A stretch of DNA of 10,423 nt, taken from contig NVVP01000018.1 of assembly GCA_002402245.1 (NCBI GenBank), positions 21,026 to 31,448 on the forward strand, written 5' to 3'. The notes beneath the pieces were generated by a model. The model made no database searches. It was not told where the DNA came from and saw only the letters and a program-made list of their open reading frames with translations. The DNA comes from Gammaproteobacteria bacterium (GTDB lineage: Bacteria > Pseudomonadota > Gammaproteobacteria > Nitrosococcales > Methylophagaceae). The position numbers and the translations under genes are program-made. Shown here one piece after another: positions 1 through 6,685 of the stretch. Each line of letters opens with the position of its first letter. Within the stretch, counting starts at the first letter, position 1.

Positions 1-529
1 GCTGTTCTAAAATCTGAATATGCTGAGTATCAAGATGAGAGAAGGGTTCATCCAATAATAAAATATCAGGTTGGTAGGCAATGGCACGAGCAATAGCAAC
101 ACGTTTTAATTCTCCTCCTGATAGCGTATTAGCAGCTTGAGAAGCTAAATGCGTGAGTTGGGTTTGTTCTAATGCCTGCTGAATTAAGTCGCGATGACGC
201 GATTTGGAAATATGCTGCAATGTCAGCGCGAGTTTAATATTGTCGTAAACACTGCCGGGTAATAAATAAGGTTGCTGGGCAACAAAGGCGATTTTTTGTC
301 GATATTGTCTAGCTAATGGCCAAGTTACTGCTTGGCCAAAAAGAGATACGTCACCTTCATCTGGACGAGAGGTAAAGGCTAATAAGTTAAGTAAGGTCGA
401 CTTTCCTGCACCATTATCACCGAGTAAGGTGATACATTTATTGGCGGGGATTGTTAAGTCATCAATATTGAGTATGCAACGCTGTGGCGTGTTTACTTTG
501 ATGTTATTTAAATGATATGCCTCGGTCAT
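1..529 (-). CDS. tupC: ABC transporter ATP-binding protein, TupC-like (tungstate-type importer), C-terminus cut by window edge
   Basis: This is the cytoplasmic ATPase of an oxyanion importer; it would drive uptake through the TupB permease encoded just upstream. I read 176 codons from the ATG at 529. The Walker A motif GDNGAGKST is at residues 37-45, the Q-loop glutamine at about 85, the signature LSGGE at 136-140, Walker B ILLLDEP at 156-162, and the D-loop SHLD at about 164-167. The switch histidine would lie past the left edge. The start overlaps the tupB stop as ATGA, a typical sign of translational coupling. TupC is preferred over other small importer ATPases because of the partner permease, not because of residues in this protein. 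The ABC ATPase assignment is certain; the substrate (tungstate, perhaps molybdate) is inference. Confidence 0.8.
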   Translation of the reverse strand, partial: MTEAYHLNNIKVNTPQRCILNIDDLTIPANKCITLLGDNGAGKSTLLNLLAFTSRPDEGDVSLFGQAVTWPLARQYRQKIAFVAQQPYLLPGSVYDNIKLALTLQHISKSRHRDLIQQALEQTQLTHLASQAANTLSGGELKRVAIARAIAYQPDILLLDEPFSHLDTQHIQILEQ

Positions 530-1212
530 GACTTATTCAACCAAGCTAAACTAAAGTTCAAAATAAAGGCGAGAATGAGTAGTAGCAGACCTAAGGCTAG
601 ACCAAGCTCAAATTCCCCTTTACTGGTTTCAAGTGCGATTGCCGTGGTCATGGTACGGGTAAATCCTTCAATATTACCGCCTAACATCATTGCTGCGCCG
701 ACTTCACCAATGGCTCGACCAAAGCCGGTGACAATAGCTGCAAGCATCGCTAGCCGAGTGGTACGAATAACCTGAATAGCCAAAGGAATAGGTTTGGCGC
801 CAAGGCTAATCAGGGTGGGTACTAAACGTGAATCAGCGGACTCTACCGCGGTAATAGCCAAGTTCATCATGATGGGGAAAATAAGGATTGTTTCCGCCAT
901 GATGACAGCACTAGGTGTGTAGAGCAGACCTAAGTGACCCAAAGGCCCCATACGACTCAATAGACCATAAAGTAACAAGCCAATAACCACCGTGGGCATG
1001 GCCATTAAGGTATTTAAAATATGCTGGAGAAAGCCTTTGCCGCGAAATTGATTAAGGCTAAATGCTACGCCTGCAGGAATCGCAAACAGGGCTGCAATAA
1101 AAGAGGCTGAGAGTGAGACGGAAACAGAAGTGAAAACAATATGATAAATCGTAGGATCAAAGCTGAAGATAAGTTCAACAGCTGAGACTAGCGAATCAAT
1201 AAAGTAATTCAC
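526..1212 (-). CDS. tupB: Tungstate-type ABC transporter permease TupB
   Basis: This is the inner-membrane permease of a TupABC-type importer, 228 residues long, which is normal for the family. Hydrophobic segments lie at about 22-48, 60-85, 98-122, 150-175 and 200-224. The cytoplasmic EAA-like loop that contacts the ATPase is visible as GRAIGEVGAAMMLGGNI near residues 165-181. The stretch RMGPLGHLGLLYTPSAVIMA in the middle is typical of TupB. The start is GTG at 1212, because an in-frame TAA lies close upstream with no ATG or TTG between; no clear ribosome binding site is seen. The start is 15 bases after the metF stop, so the gene may be read through from metF. The periplasmic binding protein gene tupA, usually first in such operons, is not in front of it. 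Molybdate is an alternative substrate. Confidence 0.85.
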   Translation of the reverse strand: MNYFIDSLVSAVELIFSFDPTIYHIVFTSVSVSLSASFIAALFAIPAGVAFSLNQFRGKGFLQHILNTLMAMPTVVIGLLLYGLLSRMGPLGHLGLLYTPSAVIMAETILIFPIMMNLAITAVESADSRLVPTLISLGAKPIPLAIQVIRTTRLAMLAAIVTGFGRAIGEVGAAMMLGGNIEGFTRTMTTAIALETSKGEFELGLALGLLLLILAFILNFSLAWLNKS

Positions 1213-1227
1213 TTTGCTAGCTACGAA

Positions 1228-2076
1228 TTAAACTAGGCCTAAACGCTGACAGATTGTGAGCGTAGGGTCGACTCGGTTCATGCTATAGAAATGTAAGCCG
1301 GGCACACCTTGATCGATTAGTTTCTGGGTAAAATCAGTTAAAAAATCGAGCGTGAAGGCTTGTAATGACTCAGTGTCATCATGAAACTCTTCTAATCGTT
1401 TGCGTAACCAACGTGGCAGTTCTGCACCACAACCATCAGAAAAACGAGCCAGCTGAGCAAAGTTATTAATCGGCATAATACCGGGAATAATCGGTATATC
1501 AATACCTGCTTTTTGGCAGCGATCAATAAAATATAAATAAGCATCAATATTATAAAAATATTGCGTTAACGCACTATCAGCACCTGCATCCACTTTACGT
1601 TTAAAGTTAATTAAGTCTTTTTCTGCTGATGCTGCTTGTGGGTGAACTTCAGGGTAAGCGGCCACTTCAATAGTAAAATGGTCTCCTGTTTCTGCACGAA
1701 TAAAATCGATTAGTTCATTGGCATAACGAAAATCACCCGGCTCACGCATTCCTGATGGTAAGTCGCCACGAAGTGCTACCAAGCGACGAATATCATGAGA
1801 CTGATACGTTTTAATAAGCTGACGAATACTGTCTTTAGATGAACCCACACATGATAAATGGGGTGCTGCATCAATGCCTGTGACTGCACTTGCTTGTTGA
1901 ATTTCAACTACCGCAGCCAGCGTATTATCTTGTGTTGAGCCACCGGCACCAAACGTCACTGAATAAAACTCAGGTTTTAGAGGTGCTAGTTTTTCACGTA
2001 CATTGCGTATATTAGCGATACCTTTTTCTGTTTTAGGCGGGAAAAATTCGCAGCTAATCGTCAGTGATTTAGTCAT
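1228..2076 (-). CDS. metF: Methylenetetrahydrofolate reductase (MetF)
   Basis: This cytoplasmic FAD enzyme reduces 5,10-methylene-tetrahydrofolate to 5-methyl-tetrahydrofolate, the methyl donor for methionine synthesis. At 282 residues it is slightly shorter than the E. coli enzyme (296), mainly at the N-terminus. Family landmarks are CEFFPPKTEKG at residues 9-19 (E10 matches the catalytic glutamate), VTFGAGGSTQDNT at 40-52, PHLSC at 72-76, ALRGDLPSG at 101-109, then EVHPQA, SALTQYFYN and PGIMPI. The start is ATG 2076; nearby upstream ATGs are out of frame and the ribosome binding site is weak. It follows ahcY in the same direction, but a strong terminator hairpin lies between them, so its transcription is either read-through or from a promoter inside the ahcY end. 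tupB follows after 15 bases. Confidence 0.96.
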   Translation of the reverse strand: MTKSLTISCEFFPPKTEKGIANIRNVREKLAPLKPEFYSVTFGAGGSTQDNTLAAVVEIQQASAVTGIDAAPHLSCVGSSKDSIRQLIKTYQSHDIRRLVALRGDLPSGMREPGDFRYANELIDFIRAETGDHFTIEVAAYPEVHPQAASAEKDLINFKRKVDAGADSALTQYFYNIDAYLYFIDRCQKAGIDIPIIPGIMPINNFAQLARFSDGCGAELPRWLRKRLEEFHDDTESLQAFTLDFLTDFTQKLIDQGVPGLHFYSMNRVDPTLTICQRLGLV

Positions 2077-2098
2077 GGTTTTATCATCATGTTTAAGT

Positions 2099-2125
2099 AA
2101 AAAAGGGCTAAGCTAACTTAGCCCT
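2099..2125 (-). terminator. Rho-independent terminator after ahcY, just upstream of metF
   Basis: A perfect 9 bp stem (2104-2112 with 2117-2125) closes a 4-base loop. Read on the minus strand it is followed directly by T residues (positions 2103-2099, plus the last stem base). It begins 7 bases after the ahcY stop and ends only about 22 bases before the metF ATG. The shape is that of a textbook intrinsic terminator; how much transcription passes it cannot be judged from sequence. Confidence 0.85.
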
Positions 2126-2132
2126 GATTAGT

Positions 2133-3443
2133 TTAGTAACGGTAATGGTCTGGCTTGTATGGGCCTTCTTTGTTTAAGCTTAAGTATTCTGCTTGTTCAG
2201 TGGTCAGCTCAGTTAAATTAACACCAATTTTATTTAAGTGTAAGCGGGCTACTTTTTCATCAAGTGATTTAGGCAATACATACACTTCATTTTTGTAGTT
2301 ATTATTATTTTCCCATAACTCAATTTGTGCCATTACTTGGTTAGTAAATGAGGCTGACATGACAAAGCTAGGGTGGCCGGTTGCACAACCTAAGTTTACT
2401 AGGCGACCTTCAGCCAATAAGGTAATACGTTTACCATCAGGGAAGATAATGTGATCAACTTGTGGTTTAACGTTTTCCCACTCGTATTGACGTAATGATG
2501 CGACTGCGATTTCAGAATCAAAATGACCAATATTACACACGATAGCTTCATTTTTCATTGCAAGCATATGGTCATGGTTGATTACATCAACATTACCGGT
2601 AGTAGTAACAAAAATATCACCAAGATTAGCCACTTCATCCATATTGACTACACGATAACCTTCCATTGCCGCTTGTAAGGCACAGATAGGATCAATTTCC
2701 GTCACCATTACTGTTGCGCCCATGCCTTTAAATGCTTGAGCACAGCCTTTACCTACATCGCCATAACCTAGAACGATACAAATTTTACCGGCAATCATTA
2801 CATCCGTTGCACGTTTGATACCGTCTAATAAAGATTCACGACAGCCGTATAAATTATCAAATTTAGATTTGGTCACCGAATCATTTACGTTGATTGCAGG
2901 TACTTTTAAGCTACCTTCTTTCATCATTTCGTATAAACGATGCACGCCGGTAGTGGTTTCTTCTGATAAGCCTTTAACATCAGCTAATAATTCAGGGTAA
3001 TCATCATGCATGATTTGAGTTAAATCACCGCCATCATCCAAAATTAAGTTTGGACGCCAGTTATTAGGGCCAAAGATAGTTTGTTCAATACACCAAATAG
3101 CTTCTTCGTTAGTTTCGCCTTTCCAAGCGAAAACAGGAATATCTTGAGCGGCAATTGCAGCAGCGGCTTGATCTTGGGTTGAGAAGATATTACATGAAGA
3201 CCAACGAACTTCTGCGCCTAAATCAATTAATGTTTCAATTAATACGGCTGTTTGGATTGTCATATGTAAACAACCGGCGATACGTGCGCCTGCTAAAGGA
3301 TTTTTACCGGCATATTCTTCACGAATAGCCATTAAACCAGGCATTTCTGTTTCAGCGATTTTGATTTCTTTTTTGCCCCAATCAGCTAGGCTAATATCGG
3401 CAACTTTATAATCAGGTGTTAGGTTTTCAATAGGTGATGTCAT
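2133..3443 (-). CDS. ahcY: S-adenosylhomocysteine hydrolase (adenosylhomocysteinase)
   Basis: This cytoplasmic NAD-dependent enzyme splits SAH, the product and inhibitor of SAM-dependent methyltransferases, into adenosine and homocysteine. Its 436 residues match the short bacterial and eukaryotic form. Visible landmarks are GCLHMTIQTAVLIETL near 57-72, LILDDGGDLT at 133-142, VNDSVTKSKFDN with the active-site lysine region at 186-197, the Rossmann loop GYGDVGKG at 226-233, the HFDSEI segment, and the canonical C-terminus ending KPDHYRY. The start is ATG 3443, with AAGGA (3451-3455) 7 bases upstream. It lies 23 bases after the metK stop, so the two form an operon behind the SAH riboswitch. This is the usual target gene for that riboswitch, since high SAH should induce its removal. 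Confidence 0.98.
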   Translation of the reverse strand: MTSPIENLTPDYKVADISLADWGKKEIKIAETEMPGLMAIREEYAGKNPLAGARIAGCLHMTIQTAVLIETLIDLGAEVRWSSCNIFSTQDQAAAAIAAQDIPVFAWKGETNEEAIWCIEQTIFGPNNWRPNLILDDGGDLTQIMHDDYPELLADVKGLSEETTTGVHRLYEMMKEGSLKVPAINVNDSVTKSKFDNLYGCRESLLDGIKRATDVMIAGKICIVLGYGDVGKGCAQAFKGMGATVMVTEIDPICALQAAMEGYRVVNMDEVANLGDIFVTTTGNVDVINHDHMLAMKNEAIVCNIGHFDSEIAVASLRQYEWENVKPQVDHIIFPDGKRITLLAEGRLVNLGCATGHPSFVMSASFTNQVMAQIELWENNNNYKNEVYVLPKSLDEKVARLHLNKIGVNLTELTTEQAEYLSLNKEGPYKPDHYRY

Positions 3444-3466
3444 TACATTTTCCTTAAAATTTATAT

Positions 3467-4627
3467 TTAAATGCCAGCGGCTGCACGTAAAGTGTCAGCT
3501 AAATCAGTGCGTTCCCAAGTGAACTCAGGCTCTTCACGACCAAAGTGACCGTAAGCAGCTGTGGCTTTATAGATTGGGCGAATTAGGTCGAGCATTTTTA
3601 CGAGACCAACAGGACGTAAATCAAAGTGTTCACGTACTAAGGCTTCTAACTTATCTTCAGTGATTTTTCCGGTGCCAAATGTTTCAATACTTATTGATGT
3701 AGGTTGGGCAACACCAATGGCATAAGACACTTGGATTTCACAGCGATCAGCTAGACCGGCTGCAACAATGTTTTTAGCCACATAACGACCAGCGTAAGCA
3801 GCACTACGATCTACTTTAGATGGATCCTTACCTGAGAATGCGCCACCACCATGTCGAGCCATACCACCGTAAGTATCAACAATGATTTTACGACCGGTTA
3901 AACCCGCATCACCCACAGGGCCACCAATAATGAATTGACCGGTTGGGTTAATATGAAATGCGGTGTCTTTAGTTAACCACTTAGCCGGTAATGTAGGTTT
4001 AATAATCTCTTCCATCACTGCTTCTTGCAAGTCTGTTAACGCTATTTCTGGATTGTGCTGGGTAGATAACACCACGGCATCAATGCCCACAGGCTTGCCA
4101 TCTTCATAGATGAAAGTAACTTGGCTTTTTGCATCAGGGCGTAACCATGACAATGTACCGTTTTTACGTACTTCTGCTTGGCGTTGAACTAAACGATGCG
4201 CATAAGTAATAGGTGCAGGCATTAATACATCTGTTTCATTGCTCGCATAACCAAACATTAGACCTTGATCGCCTGCACCTTGATCTTCAGGTGTGGCACG
4301 ATCAACACCCATAGCGATGTCAGCTGATTGTTTACCAATCAAAGACATGACCGCACAGGTTTGACCATCAAAGCCAACTTCAGAGCTGTTATAGCCGATA
4401 TCAGTGATTGTTTTACGTACGACGTCTTCTAGATCAACCCATGCGCTGGTGGTAATTTCACCGGCGACAACGGCTGCACCTGTTTTAACTAAGGTTTCGC
4501 AGGCAACACGGGCATGGGGATCTTGGCGAAGAATTTCATCAAGAATGGCGTCAGAAATTTGATCGGCAACTTTATCAGGATGCCCTTCTGAAACAGATTC
4601 AGATGTGAAAATTGAACGATTACTCAT
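3467..4627 (-). CDS. metK: S-adenosylmethionine synthetase (methionine adenosyltransferase)
   Basis: This cytoplasmic enzyme makes SAM from methionine and ATP. I place the start at ATG 4627 (386 residues, like the 384 of E. coli); it lies 10 bases after an AGAGG ribosome binding sequence (4638-4642). An in-frame TTG at 4633 would add only two residues and sits too close to that site. FTSESVSEGHPDKVAD at residues 7-22 carries the catalytic histidine H16 and metal ligand D18. The ATP-binding GAGDQG is at 117-122 and the glycine-rich loop GGGAFSGKD at 260-268, followed by YAIGVAQPTS. It is the first gene of the metK-ahcY operon and has a long leader (about 190 bases from the predicted start site) holding an SAH riboswitch. 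Identity is certain. Confidence 0.98.
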   Translation of the reverse strand: MSNRSIFTSESVSEGHPDKVADQISDAILDEILRQDPHARVACETLVKTGAAVVAGEITTSAWVDLEDVVRKTITDIGYNSSEVGFDGQTCAVMSLIGKQSADIAMGVDRATPEDQGAGDQGLMFGYASNETDVLMPAPITYAHRLVQRQAEVRKNGTLSWLRPDAKSQVTFIYEDGKPVGIDAVVLSTQHNPEIALTDLQEAVMEEIIKPTLPAKWLTKDTAFHINPTGQFIIGGPVGDAGLTGRKIIVDTYGGMARHGGGAFSGKDPSKVDRSAAYAGRYVAKNIVAAGLADRCEIQVSYAIGVAQPTSISIETFGTGKITEDKLEALVREHFDLRPVGLVKMLDLIRPIYKATAAYGHFGREEPEFTWERTDLADTLRAAAGI

Positions 4628-4684
4628 GATCAACTTACCTCTTAATATATGTAAATGGTTAGGTGATGAGTGTTGTTTTTAGTG

Positions 4685-4701
4685 TTCACCAGAAGGGTGA
4701 A
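4685..4701 (-). other. Small hairpin in the metK leader
   Basis: A 6 bp stem (4685-4690 with 4696-4701, TTCACC/GGTGAA as RNA) closes a 5-base loop between the riboswitch region and the metK ribosome binding site. The bases that follow it on the minus strand are A-rich, not T-rich, so it does not look like a terminator. A role in transcript stability or riboswitch folding is possible; none is shown. Confidence 0.4.
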
Positions 4702-4714
4702 ACAGATGATACAA

Positions 4715-4748
4715 CGCTCATTATTATTTTATAAATTAATAATGAACG
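4715..4748 (-). promoter_or_regulatory. Competing hairpin (probable expression platform) downstream of the SAH riboswitch
   Basis: A 12 bp stem (4715-4726 with 4737-4748, one G-U pair in the minus-strand RNA) closes a 10-base AT-rich loop. Its upstream arm includes 4744-4748, five of the six bases that form the 3' strand of the riboswitch pseudoknot. The two structures therefore cannot coexist. No run of U follows the hairpin, so it is not an ordinary terminator. I infer that SAH binding, which stabilises the pseudoknot, prevents this hairpin; the step it controls is unknown. Confidence 0.6.
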
Positions 4749-4811
4749 CAGTTAAAGGTATAAATGTGAATAAGCCTAGCAGGATGAATCCTGGCGCAGC
4801 GTTCCTTATTC
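4744..4811 (-). promoter_or_regulatory. SAH (S-adenosylhomocysteine) riboswitch upstream of metK-ahcY
   Basis: The minus-strand RNA matches the SAH riboswitch architecture element by element. P1 is a 7 bp stem GAATAAG/CUUAUUC (4805-4811 with 4768-4774). It is followed directly by the conserved run GAACGCUGC (4796-4804), an internal hairpin CAGGA-UUCA-UCCUG (4780-4793), and the conserved AGG before the P1 3' strand (4775-4777). The pseudoknot P4 pairs GAACGC (4799-4804) with GCGUUC (4744-4749), perfectly over 6 bp. Members of this family bind SAH, discriminate against SAM, and switch on SAH-removing genes. Here the downstream genes are metK and ahcY. The predicted promoter lies just upstream, so the aptamer would be at the very 5' end of the transcript. 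Confidence 0.92.
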
Positions 4812-4826
4812 AGGCGTAAATTTTAG

Positions 4827-4855
4827 TTTATATGGATGAGAAAAACAAGGTTGAA
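4827..4855 (-). promoter_or_regulatory. Putative sigma70-type promoter for metK-ahcY
   Basis: On the minus strand a -10 box TATAAA (4827-4832) is separated by 17 bases from a weak -35 box TTCAAC (4850-4855). The predicted start at about 4820 falls a few bases before the riboswitch P1 stem, which is where it should be. The -35 box matches the consensus poorly, so an activator or another start site is possible. Confidence 0.45.
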
Positions 4856-4942
4856 TTGTATTTTAAGCAAGTGAGTTAGATGTGGTTAATACGTGTATTT
4901 ATTGTGGTTATTGAAACTGTTAACCTCACCATAATAGACAAT

Positions 4943-5641
4943 TTATACTTCTAAACGGTAACCATTTTGCTTTAACCACTGCTGAGCTTGTTTAAAGTTT
5001 GGGCAATGCTTTTTGACTAAGCCCCAGAATAAAGCGGAATGATTATGATGAACCAGATGGCAAAGCTCATGAATAATGACGTAATCAATAATGTCACTAG
5101 GCGCCAAGATCAATTTCCAGTTGTATTGAAGGTCACCACGCACCCCACAGCTTCCCCATCTCGCTTTATAGGTTTTAACGGTAATGGTTTTAGGCTTGAA
5201 CTCTGTATTTTTGGCTAATTTTGCGGTACGCGATCTTAAATAGAGTGTTGCTTGCTGTTTATACCAAGTGATAATGCTTGCACGCAGTGTATTTTTCGAT
5301 AGACGGTTTAGTCGGCCTGTTATTTTCAGTTGGGAGATGGTTTTACTTACGGACACTGATTTTTCAGCGTGAACTAATGTTAATGCGTAGTCCTGGCCGA
5401 GAAAGAGGAAATTTTCACCTTCAATAAATTGTTTATCAATAGGGGCTTGTTGTGACTGTTCTGTTAACTTTTGTTGTATCCAGGGTGTTTTTTTTATCAC
5501 AAAGTCTTGAGCAAATTTAAGCGGTAATCGTGAAGGGATATGAATTGAAACACGATTGTGTTTAATCTTTAATGCAGCTGTTTTACGCCGATTACTTTTA
5601 ATGACTTCAACAATGAAGCCATCCCCTTGGATTGTTTGCAT
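4943..5641 (-). CDS. YgjP-like (DUF45/M48-type) zinc-dependent hydrolase
   Basis: This is a 232-residue protein of the YgjP/DUF45 family, probably cytoplasmic since no signal peptide or membrane segment is seen. The N-terminal half holds the family pattern VIKSNRRKTAALKIKHN near 13-29. The C-terminal half holds KARWGSCG at 159-166 and the metal site HELCH at 191-195, followed by HHNHSALFW, where H201 is the likely third ligand. Such proteins are usually annotated as metallopeptidases; the E. coli homologue YgjP has been reported as a UTP pyrophosphatase, so the substrate here is open. The start is ATG 5641 with no strong ribosome binding site. It is divergent from dusA across 36 bases, and its end lies about 90 bases upstream of the metK promoter. 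I see no clear terminator after it. Confidence 0.88.
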   Translation of the reverse strand: MQTIQGDGFIVEVIKSNRRKTAALKIKHNRVSIHIPSRLPLKFAQDFVIKKTPWIQQKLTEQSQQAPIDKQFIEGENFLFLGQDYALTLVHAEKSVSVSKTISQLKITGRLNRLSKNTLRASIITWYKQQATLYLRSRTAKLAKNTEFKPKTITVKTYKARWGSCGVRGDLQYNWKLILAPSDIIDYVIIHELCHLVHHNHSALFWGLVKKHCPNFKQAQQWLKQNGYRLEV

Positions 5642-5660
5642 TTATTTTCGCTTCATTCCG

Positions 5661-5666
5661 TATAAT
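5661..5666 (+). promoter_or_regulatory. Possible -10 box for dusA in the 36-base divergent gap
   Basis: A perfect TATAAT lies 11 bases before the dusA ATG. The best -35 candidate (TTGCAT, 5636-5641) has a long 19-base spacer and lies in the first codon of the divergent gene. If used, the leader would be only about 5 bases long. The same AT-rich bases read TATTAT on the other strand, so the gap may serve both genes. The evidence is weak. Confidence 0.3.
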
Positions 5667-5677
5667 AAGCGGCTATT

Positions 5678-6685
5678 ATGACATCATCTAACTTTACACT
5701 TAACGATTCTCATCGTCTTTCTATTGCGCCTATGCTCGATTGGACTGATCGAGACTGCCGCTATTTTCTACGTTTAATCTCCAAACATAGCTTGTTATAT
5801 ACCGAAATGGTCACTACCGGCGCTTTGATTCACGGCGATCAAAGTCGGTTTTTAAATCATCATGTAAGTGAGTATCCACTGGCACTACAATTAGGGGGTT
5901 CAGATCCTGATGATTTAGCACTCTGTGCTAAATGGGGCGAACAGGCCGGTTATAGTGAGATAAACCTTAATGTAGGTTGCCCAAGTGATCGCGTCCAAAA
6001 TGGTGCGTTTGGCGCGTGTTTAATGGCACAGCCTCAGCTGGTGGCGGAAGGCGTGGCAGCCATGCAGGATGCCGTTAATATTCCGGTCACAGTCAAAACA
6101 CGGCTAGGTATTGATAAGTTAGATAGTTATCAATTTGTCAGTGACTTTATTGGCCAGGTTGCTGAGGCTGGTTGTGAATTATTTATCATGCATGCACGTA
6201 AGGCATGGTTACAAGGCCTAAGCCCAAAAGAAAACCGTGATATTCCACCATTAGAATACGACCGTGTCTATCAACTTAAACAGGATTACCCCGAGCTTCA
6301 TATCGATATTAATGGTGGCATTAAAACCTTGGCAGAGGCAAAGTCTCATTTAGAGCATGTTGATGGGGTGATGATTGGCCGTGAGGTTTACCATAATCCT
6401 TATATTTTGGCCGAAGCGGATGCATTATTATTTGATGACCAGCATCAGATAGCTTCGCGTCATGAGATTATCCTCAGTATGTTGCCTTATATTGAACAAA
6501 GAATGACTGAAGGGCGGCCACTAAAATCGATTACACGCCATTTATTAGGTATATTTCAAGGCCAACCTGGTGCCCGGGCATGGCGACGACATTTAAGTGA
6601 AAATGTACATTTAGCGGGCGCAGATCTGACCGTATTAACTGATGCTTTAGCCTTAGTTCCTGATACCGGTACCTTTATTGAGTAG
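5678..6685 (+). CDS. dusA: tRNA-dihydrouridine synthase A (DusA)
   Basis: This FMN- and NADPH-dependent enzyme reduces uridines in the tRNA D-loop (U20/U20a in E. coli) to dihydrouridine. Its 335 residues match the family. SIAPMLDWTDRDCRYFLR at 15-32 is the DusA-type start of the TIM barrel. YTEMVTTGAL is at 41-50. NLNVGCPSDRVQNGAFGACL at 96-115 holds the active-site cysteine C101. KTRLGID, FIMHARKAWLQGLSPKENR and DINGGI follow, then GVMIGRE near the phosphate-binding end. ATG 5678 is chosen because it gives the normal N-terminal length; the ribosome binding site is poor. Its last 33 bases overlap the end of the convergent permease gene, so no terminator fits between them. The DusA subgroup fits better than DusB or DusC because of the MLDWTD motif. 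Confidence 0.96.
   Translation: MTSSNFTLNDSHRLSIAPMLDWTDRDCRYFLRLISKHSLLYTEMVTTGALIHGDQSRFLNHHVSEYPLALQLGGSDPDDLALCAKWGEQAGYSEINLNVGCPSDRVQNGAFGACLMAQPQLVAEGVAAMQDAVNIPVTVKTRLGIDKLDSYQFVSDFIGQVAEAGCELFIMHARKAWLQGLSPKENRDIPPLEYDRVYQLKQDYPELHIDINGGIKTLAEAKSHLEHVDGVMIGREVYHNPYILAEADALLFDDQHQIASRHEIILSMLPYIEQRMTEGRPLKSITRHLLGIFQGQPGARAWRRHLSENVHLAGADLTVLTDALALVPDTGTFIE

Noticed and set aside
4419..4430. MetJ-box-like GACGTCT word
   Set aside because: It is a single copy inside the metK coding sequence; MetJ operators are tandem 8-base repeats near promoters, and none are seen in the leader.
4628..4631. GATC site touching the metK start codon, as a possible Dam-methylation switch responding to SAM supply
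   Set aside because: GATC is frequent across the window and a single site downstream of the promoter is poor evidence for methylation control.
4686..4721. An 11-codon open frame (MSVVSSVSPFW) in the metK leader, resembling a leader peptide
   Set aside because: It has no ribosome binding site, its start codon is buried in the 12 bp hairpin, and it shows no run of regulatory codons such as Met. It is probably chance.
4906..4925. Possible terminator of the YgjP-like gene (GGTTA/TAACC hairpin)
   Set aside because: The stem is only 5 bp with a 10-base loop and no T-tract follows on the minus strand.
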